64,000 nt of DNA. Source: an uncultured bacterium. Its GTDB lineage: Bacteria > Bacteroidota > Rhodothermia > Rhodothermales > Rubricoccaceae. Position numbers and translations under genes: made by a program. Positions 35,364-44,488 of this stretch are shown here, in pieces. The stretch is taken from assembly GCA_947493945.1 (NCBI GenBank), contig CANLSR010000001.1:186001-250000 (forward strand). Direction: 5' to 3'. The notes beneath the pieces are model-generated. The model was given only the letters and a program-made list of their open reading frames with translations. It was not told where the DNA came from and did no database searches. Within the stretch, counting starts at the first letter, position 1, and the number at the start of each line of letters is the position of its first letter.

Positions 35364-36347
35364 TTAGTCGCCGCGCTCCTGGAGTCGCCGGAAGGCCCTG
35401 CGGACGCCGGTCCATGTGGCGTACTTGATGCGGCCAGCGAGCCCACGCGCACGATGGTAGCGGCGGAGTTTTTGGCCTAGGGAGGCACGCCTCGCGAAGT
35501 CCGGACCGCGGTAGAGCGCTGGGATCGCGGCCTTGCTCGGCCCCTGGAGGTGGAGCGTCCAGAACCGCACGGCCTCGCCCGACTGGCGGACGACGGTGGG
35601 GCGGCCGCCTCGCCAGCGGACGGACTTCAGGCCGTCCGGTCCCAGTGGGTATTCGCCGGGAACAGTGCCCAGCGTCATGGCCGCGTTGTGGTCGAAGACG
35701 GCCCCGCCGCGCGCCTCGGTGACGTTGCGGACCGTCCCCGACGGCTGCGCCTGGGCGAACAGGTAGAACAGCGTCATGTCGCAGATGCCGCCCGGAGCGC
35801 CAGTGGCGAGGTGATGGCGCCATTTGGCCTCCAGTTGCTCGCGCTCCGCGGGCTCGGCGTAGGCGCGGACGGCCCAATCGCAGAACGCCCCCAGCCGCTC
35901 GGCCGTCCACAATGCCGAGTGCCCGCTCGACTCCCACCCGAACGGCGGCTGCTCGGCAGGCGTCGCCAGACCCATCTCCGCGCCGCCGAGCCAGTCCGCC
36001 AGCTCGGCGGGCGCGGCGTAGAGCAGCACGTCGGAGTCCAGCACCAAGGCGCGCTCCAGGCCTTGCCGCTCCATTAGCGCGTGGAGCCGGAACCACCGCT
36101 GGATGGCCGCCAACTCGAACGCCCGCGTGTTGGTGGACATGTGGCGGTAGACGGTCCCGATCCGGGCCGCGGCGCCCTCGAACTCGGCCGCGTCGCCGTC
36201 AACGTGGCGGACGAAGTCGAAGCGGTCGTTCGTCCGGTCGCCCAAAAACACGACGCCCTCGCGGCCGGCCCACGCGACGGCCTGGCGGAGCGTGAACTCC
36301 AGGTACGGGCTGTAACCGGTGTGGGCGACCAGGACCGGGAGCGACAT
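35364..36347 (-). CDS. Glycosyltransferase-like protein with DXD motif
   Basis: 327 residues from ATG 36347. N-terminal LPVLVAHTGYSPYLEFTLRQAV followed by VVFLGDRTNDRFDF, then ALVLDSDVLLYA, a DXD metal/sugar-nucleotide site of a GT-A fold like GT8. Further on come SGHSALWTAERLGAFCDW, GGICDMTLFYLF and FDHNAAMTLGT. The conserved late Asn/His positions resemble family 8/32 enzymes. It is probably a cytosolic transferase related to the neighbouring polysaccharide genes although on the other strand. TAGCTTGC, 20 bases upstream, could be its promoter element. Confidence 0.8.
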   Translation of the reverse strand: MSLPVLVAHTGYSPYLEFTLRQAVAWAGREGVVFLGDRTNDRFDFVRHVDGDAAEFEGAAARIGTVYRHMSTNTRAFELAAIQRWFRLHALMERQGLERALVLDSDVLLYAAPAELADWLGGAEMGLATPAEQPPFGWESSGHSALWTAERLGAFCDWAVRAYAEPAEREQLEAKWRHHLATGAPGGICDMTLFYLFAQAQPSGTVRNVTEARGGAVFDHNAAMTLGTVPGEYPLGPDGLKSVRWRGGRPTVVRQSGEAVRFWTLHLQGPSKAAIPALYRGPDFARRASLGQKLRRYHRARGLAGRIKYATWTGVRRAFRRLQERGD

Positions 36348-36390
36348 GGCGGAGGCGGGGGGCGTCGGCAAGCTACCGGCGCCCGGCGCG

Positions 36391-36409
36391 CCCGCCAGCG
36401 GCTGGCGGG
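36391..36409. repeat. Perfect 9-bp inverted repeat between FkbM and glycosyltransferase genes
   Basis: CCCGCCAGC and GCTGGCGGG flank a single G. It lies after the stop of the FkbM methyltransferase gene and before the start of the glycosyltransferase gene, both on the minus strand. It is built from the octamer that recurs across the window. No T-run follows, so it could act as a weak terminator or mRNA-end hairpin. Confidence 0.6.
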
Positions 36410-36424
36410 ACAGGTAGAGGGTGC

Positions 36425-37144
36425 CTAGGCGGGGGGCCGGGCGAACACGGCGTCGAACTGCAAGAGCGAGGTAAAGTCGTCGTCGGGGTCGAACACGACC
36501 GGGCGGAGCTGGGCCAGCCGGTACCCCAACGCCGCCATCCGGCCGATCAGGTCCGGGGCCAGGCGCTCGCCCTCATACAGGGCGCGCACGCTCAGCTCGA
36601 GTTGGACCCCGACGATCCGGTCGAGCACGCCGGCCGCTCCGTCTAAGACGTCCGGTTCGCTCCCCTGGGTGTCGACTTTGAGGAAGGCCTGCTCGCCCGG
36701 CCCGACGACGTCTCCGAACAGGTCGCTGAGGCGCTGCACCTCGACCTCGACGGTCCCGACCGTCCGCGCGCGCGCGTCGAACGCCTCGACGCTCGGCAAC
36801 GTCTCGCGGAGCGAGCTGAACACCGACAGGTCGGAGACGTGGAGCGTGGCCGCCCCGGCCTCGCGTCCCAGCGCGCACTCGCGCACCTCCCAGGCCGGGT
36901 CGCCGGCGGCCCGCTGGCGGAGCGTGGCCGCCACGTCGGGGATCGGCTCGAAGGACACGATGCGTCCGTCGTACCCCCAGTCGCGGAGTTCGCGCGCAAA
37001 CTGACCCTCATTGGCGCCCACGTCCAGGACAACGGGGATGCCGCGCTGGCGGAGCCAGTCGGCAAGGTTTGGCTGCTTCATCACGACGTCGTAGCCGCTG
37101 CGGCGGAGCAGGGTCCGAAGTCGGATGCGGGAGGAGCTCGACAT
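36425..37144 (-). CDS. FkbM family methyltransferase
   Basis: 239 residues from ATG 37144. VVLDVGANEGQFARELRDWGYDGRIVSFEPIPD is the FkbM-type SAM-binding start, followed by SVFSSLRETLPSVEAF, VQRLSDLF and FLKVDTQGSEPDVLDGA, all conserved in the family. Such enzymes O-methylate sugars of glycans or antibiotics, in keeping with the polysaccharide genes nearby. It begins 16 bases after the dut stop, suggesting cotranscription with dut, an odd pairing of nucleotide metabolism and glycan modification. Confidence 0.92.
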   Translation of the reverse strand: MSSSSRIRLRTLLRRSGYDVVMKQPNLADWLRQRGIPVVLDVGANEGQFARELRDWGYDGRIVSFEPIPDVAATLRQRAAGDPAWEVRECALGREAGAATLHVSDLSVFSSLRETLPSVEAFDARARTVGTVEVEVQRLSDLFGDVVGPGEQAFLKVDTQGSEPDVLDGAAGVLDRIVGVQLELSVRALYEGERLAPDLIGRMAALGYRLAQLRPVVFDPDDDFTSLLQFDAVFARPPA

Positions 37145-37160
37145 GGCGCCAGGGCGAGGG

Positions 37161-37619
37161 CTAGCCCGTGCCCGTCGAGCCGAAGCCGCCGGCGCCGCGC
37201 GCCGTCTCGGGAAGCGCCTCGGCCTCCACCAAACGAACGGGCAGGTAGCGCGCCACCACCAGCTGGGCGACGCGGTCGCCGCGCTCGACCACGAACGGCT
37301 GGCGGCCGTGGTTGACGAGCAGCACGCCGACCTCGCCGCGGTAGCTCGAGTCAATCGTTCCCGGCGAGTTCAGGACGGTGACCCCGTGCCGAAACGCCAG
37401 GCCAGAGCGTGGGCGAACCTGACCTTCGGTGCCCTCGGGCAGCGCGATCTGCAGGCCCGTTGGGACGAGCGCAGAGTCGCCGGGCGCCAGCGTCGTCGGC
37501 TCGCCGGCGGGCACGGCGGCGCGCAGGTCGAGGCCGGCCGCGTGCGGCTCGGCGTGGGCGGGAAGGTCGAGGCCCTCGCCGTGAGGGAGAACGGTGACGG
37601 CGACGTCGGTCATCATCAT
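37161..37619 (-). CDS. dut: Deoxyuridine 5'-triphosphate nucleotidohydrolase (dUTPase)
   Basis: About 152 residues; the first of three consecutive ATG codons at 37619 is used, though any of them or a GTG two codons further up may serve. All five trimeric dUTPase motifs are visible: [52 protein letters not shown] and the C-terminal [12 protein letters not shown] that closes over the substrate. It hydrolyses dUTP to dUMP, keeping uracil out of DNA and feeding dTMP synthesis. Confidence 0.97.
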   Translation of the reverse strand: MMMTDVAVTVLPHGEGLDLPAHAEPHAAGLDLRAAVPAGEPTTLAPGDSALVPTGLQIALPEGTEGQVRPRSGLAFRHGVTVLNSPGTIDSSYRGEVGVLLVNHGRQPFVVERGDRVAQLVVARYLPVRLVEAEALPETARGAGGFGSTGTG

Positions 37620-37632
37620 GAGCACACCCAGA

Positions 37633-37702
37633 TCGCCCCGCTGGCGGTCGCTCTCAGCGCGTGCGCAACACGGCGCGCGTTCGAGAGCCGCCAGCGGGGC
37701 GA
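37633..37702. repeat. Long inverted repeat between POT transporter and dut
   Basis: The arms TCGCCCCGCTGGCGG(tcg)CTCTC and GAGAGCCGCCAGCGGGGCGA pair over about 20 bases with a three-base bulge, around a 27-base loop. It lies just after the stop of the POT gene and before dut, both on the minus strand. No T-run follows, so it may be a factor-assisted terminator or an mRNA-stabilising end. Both arms contain the recurrent CCGCTGGCGG motif. Confidence 0.65.
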
Positions 37703-37715
37703 GAGATAGAAAACG

Positions 37716-39344
37716 CTAGTGCGAGGCCGGGACGGAGCCGGTCTCGGCTTTGGCCATCATCCGCTTGAACGGGCCGGCGATAAAGAAGAACAGGACGCCG
37801 GCGATGATCGCGATGGCGGCCACGAGTCCCATGAACGACGGCAGCTCCATCCGCTCGTAGAACGAGGCGATAAAGCCGGCGGCAAAGTTGCCCACCGAGG
37901 CGCCCAGGAACCACACGCCCATCATCAGCGACGACACGCGCGCCGGGGCCAGCTTGGTCATGGCGCTCAGGCCCACCGGCGACAGCGTCAGCTCGCCCAA
38001 GGTGTGCAGCAGGTAGGTCAGCACCAGCCACCACGGCGACACCTGGGCGCCGCCGCCGGCCGCGATGCCGGCGCCCACCATCACCACGAACCCGAGCCCG
38101 AGCAGGATCAGGCCGATGCCGAACTTGGTCGGGCTCGACGGGTCGGCGTTGCGGCGCCCCAGCGTGACCCAGATGGCCGCCACGATGGGCGCGATGGTGA
38201 AGATAAAGAAGGCGTTGGCCGACTGGAACCACGCCGTCGGGACGCCGCGGACGCCGCCGGCCAGCGTCTCCAGGCCCGGGATCCAGGACAGCCAGCCGGG
38301 CAGCGCGCGGTTGGTGGACTGCTCGGCGAACAGGTTGAGGCTGGAGCCGGCCTGCTCGAACGCGGCCCAGAACACGGCCGCGCCCAGGAACAGGAGCCCG
38401 ATGAGGTACAACTTTTTGCGCTCCAGGTCGGTCCAGTAGTCGCGCGTGAACAGCCAGCCGAACAGGCCGCCCACGATCACCAGCAGGACGACGGTGTAGA
38501 CGCCCGAGATGGCCTCGGCCGTGCTGGCGATCACGCCGGCCGCCATCAGCCCGTAGATCGCGCCGACCAGGACCAGGACCCCGACCAGGCCCTTGACCAG
38601 CGAGGACGAGGCCGCGCTTTTCGTCGCCTCGGCCTCCGGCGTCAACTGGCCGAGCCCGGCGATCTGCTTGCCGAACAGGACGTAGACGATCATCCCGACC
38701 GTCATCCCGACGCCGGCGGCGGCGAAGCCGTAGTGCCAGCCGTAGTTGACCGCCAGCGCGCCGCAGACCAGCGGGGCCGCGAAGGCGCCCATGTTGATCC
38801 CCATGTAGAAGAGCGTGAAGCCGGCGTCGCGGCGGGCGTCCTCGGCGGGGTAGAGTTGCCCGACCATGACCGAGATGTTGGGCTTGAGCAAGCCCGTCCC
38901 GAGCACGATCAGGCCCAGGCCGATGTAGAAGAACAGCGTCTGGGGGATCGCCATCGTGTAGTGCCCGATCGCGATGATCGAGCCGCCGACGAGCACCGAG
39001 CGCCGCTGCCCCAGCAGCCGGTCGGCGATCCAGCCGCCGGGCAGGTTCACGAGGTACACCAGCGACGTGTAAAGGCCGTAGATCAGCGTCGACTTGGCGA
39101 CGTCGTAGCCCAGCCCGCCCTCGACCGTCTCGGCGGTCATGAACAGGACCAGCAGCGCCCGCATCCCGTAGTACGAGAACCGCTCGAACAGCTCGGTAAA
39201 GAACAGGTTCGACAGCCCCAGCGGGTGCCCAAAGAAGCGGGTGTCGTTGGCGCCGATGGCGCCGACCGCTGCGGTGCCGCCCCCGGCGGCGATCTCTTGT
39301 GCCGCGAGGTCTGACGAGGCTTCGGCGTCGGGTCCTTTGCTCAT
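37716..39344 (-). CDS. POT/PTR2 family proton-dependent oligopeptide transporter
   Basis: 542 residues with about 14 membrane helices. The family signature FFTELFERFSYYGMRALLVLFM at the end of the N-terminal tail contains the ExxERFxYYG proton-coupling motif. YGLYTSLVYLVNLPGGWIADRLLGQRR and GLLKPNISVMVGQLYP are also characteristic. It imports di- and tripeptides with protons. The N-terminal 30 residues are low-complexity. TATCTTCA, 32 bases before the start, resembles the promoter-like octamer seen before other genes. Confidence 0.95.
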   Translation of the reverse strand: MSKGPDAEASSDLAAQEIAAGGGTAAVGAIGANDTRFFGHPLGLSNLFFTELFERFSYYGMRALLVLFMTAETVEGGLGYDVAKSTLIYGLYTSLVYLVNLPGGWIADRLLGQRRSVLVGGSIIAIGHYTMAIPQTLFFYIGLGLIVLGTGLLKPNISVMVGQLYPAEDARRDAGFTLFYMGINMGAFAAPLVCGALAVNYGWHYGFAAAGVGMTVGMIVYVLFGKQIAGLGQLTPEAEATKSAASSSLVKGLVGVLVLVGAIYGLMAAGVIASTAEAISGVYTVVLLVIVGGLFGWLFTRDYWTDLERKKLYLIGLLFLGAAVFWAAFEQAGSSLNLFAEQSTNRALPGWLSWIPGLETLAGGVRGVPTAWFQSANAFFIFTIAPIVAAIWVTLGRRNADPSSPTKFGIGLILLGLGFVVMVGAGIAAGGGAQVSPWWLVLTYLLHTLGELTLSPVGLSAMTKLAPARVSSLMMGVWFLGASVGNFAAGFIASFYERMELPSFMGLVAAIAIIAGVLFFFIAGPFKRMMAKAETGSVPASH

Positions 39345-39453
39345 AGTGGACGAGGTTGGGTGGATGGGAGCAGCCGTGAAGATAGCCGAAGACCCACGGC
39401 GTCCGGCGCGAGGGGCCCGCCGGCTCCCTGAGCCGCGCGGCGGGCGGCCCGCG

Positions 39454-40374
39454 TCACGCCCGGTCCAGCAGACGGGCCGCGAGCCGGTGCGGCGCCCGCT
39501 CCGACGCGTCCAGCTGGCGGACGGCGTGGGCGAGCGCGTCGGCGCGGCCGCCGGCCCAGAACTGGCGGCGCCAGCCGGCCTCGACCAAGCGGCGCACGCG
39601 GCGGCGCAGGCGGTCGGCCTGGGTCTGGGCCAGGTCGAGGCCGGCGCGGTGCGCGTCGAGCGCCGCCACCAGCCGGTCGATCCCCTCGTCCTGGAGCGCC
39701 GAGACTTTCACGACGGCCGGCGCTGCCTGGGGGCGCAGATGGAGCATCGCGCGCAGGGCGCGGACTAGGTTGGACGCCTCGGGCTTGTCGGCCTTGTTGA
39801 CCGCGAACACGTCGGCCACCTCCATCAGCCCGGCCTTCATGGCCTGCACGGCGTCGCCAGACTCGGGCACGAGCACGACCAACGTCGTGTCGGTGGCCTG
39901 GGCCACGTCGATCTCGCCCTGGCCCACGCCGACGGTCTCCACGATCACGACGTCGAAGCCGGCCGCGTCGAACACGTCGCACGCCGCCTCGGTCGCCTCT
40001 GACAACCCGCCCAGGGCGCCGCGCGCGGCGAGCGAGCGCACGAACACGCCGTCGTCCTCGGCGTGGCGGTCCATCCGCACGCGGTCGCCCAGGAGCGCGC
40101 CGCCGGTAAACGGGCTCGACGGGTCGACGGCCACCACCGCCACGGTCTCGCCGCGCTGGCGGAAGGCGCCCGCCAGCCGGTCGGTCAGCGTCGACTTGCC
40201 GGCGCCGGGCGGGCCGGTCACGCCGACGCGCCAGGCGCCGCCGGTGTGCGGGTAGAGCGCGTCGACAAGGGCGTCGGCGCCGCCGAGGCCGTTCTCGACG
40301 GCCGTCAGGGCGCGGGCGACGGCGCGGCGCTGGCCGGTGAGCACGTCGGGGGCGAGGGCGGAGGCGTCGGGCAT
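39454..40374 (-). CDS. meaB: MeaB/ArgK-type GTPase, methylmalonyl-CoA mutase chaperone
   Basis: 306 residues from ATG 40374; the upstream open frame is not family-like. The P-loop is GPPGAGKST (about residues 54-62), followed by VVAVDPSSPFTGGALLGDRVRM, ETVGVGQGEIDV (switch/Walker B) and the GTP-specific NKAD. C-terminal dimerisation arm present. Family members guard and reload B12-dependent acyl-CoA mutases. No mutase subunit is encoded in this window, so the partner must be elsewhere. Confidence 0.94.
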   Translation of the reverse strand: MPDASALAPDVLTGQRRAVARALTAVENGLGGADALVDALYPHTGGAWRVGVTGPPGAGKSTLTDRLAGAFRQRGETVAVVAVDPSSPFTGGALLGDRVRMDRHAEDDGVFVRSLAARGALGGLSEATEAACDVFDAAGFDVVIVETVGVGQGEIDVAQATDTTLVVLVPESGDAVQAMKAGLMEVADVFAVNKADKPEASNLVRALRAMLHLRPQAAPAVVKVSALQDEGIDRLVAALDAHRAGLDLAQTQADRLRRRVRRLVEAGWRRQFWAGGRADALAHAVRQLDASERAPHRLAARLLDRA

Positions 40375-40532
40375 GTCGGAAGATCGCGACGGCCGGGCGC
40401 CGCAGACATCGCTCGTGCGCGGGTCCGGGTGGCCGCTCCGCCCCTTCCGCCAGCGGCCGGCCTCCTCGCTGGCTTTCCACGCCGCCCCCACCGGCCCCAT
40501 CCTAGCTTCCCACTCCTCCGCCCCGACGCCCC

Positions 40533-42413
<1,881 letters not shown>

Positions 42414-42418
42414 CCGAG

Positions 42419-42444
42419 CCGCTGGCGACACGCGCTGCCAGCGG
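42419..42444. terminator. Hairpin between convergent aspS and lipoprotein genes
   Basis: CCGCTGGC and GCCAGCGG form a perfect 8-bp stem around a 10-base loop, in the 66-bp gap between two converging genes. Another CCGCCAGCGG follows at 42450-42459, giving an alternative pairing. No T-run; position suggests a bidirectional transcript end. Confidence 0.45.
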
Positions 42445-42479
42445 GCGGGCCGCCAGCGGAACGGGCCGGAGGCGCCCCG

Positions 42480-43130
42480 CTAGGCCTCCGCCCGGCCCTC
42501 GTCGCGCATGGCCGCCAGCGCGGCGAGGTCGACGGCGCGGAGCGCGGCCTCGACCTGGTCGTCCTCGACGTCGGAGCCGGAGACGGTCACCAAGAAGCGG
42601 TCGGCGACGAGCAGGCTGAGCTCGCCGTCCTGGGCTGCCGTGTCGTACTGGCGGTAGCCGCGGTGGCCGCCCAGCGCGATCGTCTTTTCGTAGCCGTCGC
42701 CCGTCTCGCGGTCGACGTCGGCCATCGTCCAGCCCAGGCCCATCATGCCGGCCGACGGGACCGCGCCGTAGTCCATGACCTGGATGGTGAACGAGCCGTC
42801 GCCGTCGGGAGCGGCGTAGCGCGCCTCGGCCTGGGAGATCGAGAACCCCATCGCGCCCTCGGTGGCGCCCTCGATCTCAGTCTGCTCCATCCCGGCCAGG
42901 GACGCGGGCAGCAGGTCGCGGAGCTGGCGGAAGTTGACCGGCTCGGCAGGAGGACGCGACGCCGCCTCTTCGATCTCGGCGACGGCGTTCTTTAGCTCGC
43001 CCATCCGGCCGAACACGCCCGGCTCGCCGGTGTCCTCGATGTCGCCGTCGACATCGTCTGCCCCGCCTCCGCAGGCGGCGAGGGGGAGCACCAGGAGCGC
43101 AGCTAGAAGAAGGCGGAGCGGAACGGGCAT
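42480..43130 (-). CDS. Lipoprotein of unknown function
   Basis: 216 residues with a lipoprotein signal ending at LPLAAC (Cys20) and an acidic Gly/Asp linker. The body contains FRQLRDLLPASLAGMEQTE, GAMGFSISQAEARY, FTIQVMDYGAVPSAGMMGLGW, GYRQYD and LLVADRFLVTVSGSDVEDDQVEAAL. This is a pattern of conserved hypothetical bacterial lipoproteins with an alternating strand/helix C-terminal domain; I cannot name a function. It converges on aspS and is divergent from manC. Confidence 0.85.
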   Translation of the reverse strand: MPVPLRLLLAALLVLPLAACGGGADDVDGDIEDTGEPGVFGRMGELKNAVAEIEEAASRPPAEPVNFRQLRDLLPASLAGMEQTEIEGATEGAMGFSISQAEARYAAPDGDGSFTIQVMDYGAVPSAGMMGLGWTMADVDRETGDGYEKTIALGGHRGYRQYDTAAQDGELSLLVADRFLVTVSGSDVEDDQVEAALRAVDLAALAAMRDEGRAEA

Positions 43131-43313
43131 GGCAGTCGGGGGAGGGTCTACTCTCCCTTACGCCGTTTCCAGGTCGGGCCCGTCATCGGCACTCTCGCCG
43201 CCCCGCGCCGCTGGCGGTCCGTCTCGGCGGGGACGTTTGGCCCTATCCTCCGCCCGCGACGGCGAACCCAGCCGACGCCGACCCGTCTCACGAGCCCTCC
43301 GCCCTCCCCCCCT

Positions 43314-44429
43314 ATGGCCCTCCACGCCGTCATCATGGCCGGCGGCGTCGGCAGCCGGTTCTGGCCGCGCAGCCGCCGCTCGACGCCCAAGCAGTTTCTC
43401 GACGTGCTCGGCGACGCCTCGCTGATCCAAAACACCTTCGCCCGGCTCCAGCCGCTCGTCGAGCCGAAAAACGTCTGGGTGGTGACCCACGCCGACTACG
43501 TCGAGACGACCCGCCAGCACCTCCCGGCCGTGCCGGCCGACCACGTCCTGGGCGAGCCGGTCGCCCGCAACACGGCGCCGTGCGTGGCGCTGGCGGCGGC
43601 CCGCCTGCTGGCCGAGGACCCGGACGCGACCATGGTCGTGCTCCCGGCCGACCACCTGATCGCCAACGTGGGCCGCTTCCACCAGGTGCTCGAGGCGGCC
43701 GTCGCGGCCGCCCAGCCGGGCGGCGACGGGCCCGGGGCGCTGGTCACCATCGGCATCCGCCCGACGCACCCCGAGACGGGCTACGGCTACCTCCAGTACG
43801 ACCTGGAGGGCGACGGCCGGCCCGGCGACCTGATCCCCGACGACGCCGCGCCCCAGGCGTACCCCGTCCTGACGTTCGCCGAGAAGCCCGACCTCCCCAC
43901 GGCCGAGCGCTTCCTGGACGCCGGCGACTTCCTGTGGAACTCGGGCATGTTCATCTGGCGCGCCGACGCCATCCTGGCCGCCTTCGAGCGCTACCTGCCC
44001 AAGGTGTGGCGCCTGTTCGCCCCGCTCGTCGAGGCGTTCGGGACCGACGGCGAGGCCGCGGCCATCGCCGAGGCCTACGAGCGGGCGCCGAAGATCTCGA
44101 TCGACTACGGCATCATGGAGCAGGCCGACGGCGTGATGGTCGTGCCCGGCGCCTTCGGCTGGAGCGACGTCGGCGACTGGCGGGCCGTCCACGACATCGC
44201 CGACAAGGACGAGGCCGGCAACCGGGCCGAGGGCACCGTGATCTTGCAGGACACGGCGAGGTCCTACGCCCGGAGCTCCGACGGCCGGCTGCTGGTGCTC
44301 GTCGGCATGACCGACGCGCTGGTCGTGGACACCGGCGACGCCGTGCTGGTGTGCCACCGCGACCAGGCCCAGAAGGTCAAGGACGTCGTCGACTTCCTGG
44401 GCGTCCACGGCATGGACGGCTACATGTAG
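43314..44429 (+). CDS. manC: Mannose-1-phosphate guanylyltransferase
   Basis: 371 residues. Nucleotidyltransferase core: MAGGVGSRFWPRSRRSTPKQFL at the N-terminus, TMVVLPADHLI, VTIGIRPTHPETGYGYLQY and the FAEKPD motif, WNSGMFIW and ISIDYGIMEQAD. It makes GDP-mannose from mannose-1-phosphate and GTP. At this length it is the single-function form without the phosphomannose isomerase domain. With the phosphohexomutase at 60.5-61.9 kb it could feed GDP-mannose or fucose to the polysaccharide cluster. Confidence 0.95.
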   Translation: MALHAVIMAGGVGSRFWPRSRRSTPKQFLDVLGDASLIQNTFARLQPLVEPKNVWVVTHADYVETTRQHLPAVPADHVLGEPVARNTAPCVALAAARLLAEDPDATMVVLPADHLIANVGRFHQVLEAAVAAAQPGGDGPGALVTIGIRPTHPETGYGYLQYDLEGDGRPGDLIPDDAAPQAYPVLTFAEKPDLPTAERFLDAGDFLWNSGMFIWRADAILAAFERYLPKVWRLFAPLVEAFGTDGEAAAIAEAYERAPKISIDYGIMEQADGVMVVPGAFGWSDVGDWRAVHDIADKDEAGNRAEGTVILQDTARSYARSSDGRLLVLVGMTDALVVDTGDAVLVCHRDQAQKVKDVVDFLGVHGMDGYM

Positions 44430-44462
44430 CCGCCGCGCCGGCGCGCGCCGCCAGCGCGGCGG
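44430..44462. terminator. GC-rich hairpin between convergent manC and histidine kinase genes
   Basis: CCGCCGCG and CGCGGCGG form an 8-bp stem starting right after the manC stop; the loop contains CCGCCAGC. It lies in the 59-bp gap between converging genes. No T-run is present, so termination is inferred from position only. Confidence 0.4.
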
Positions 44463-44488
44463 GCGCGAGTCGCAGCCCGAGTGCCCCC

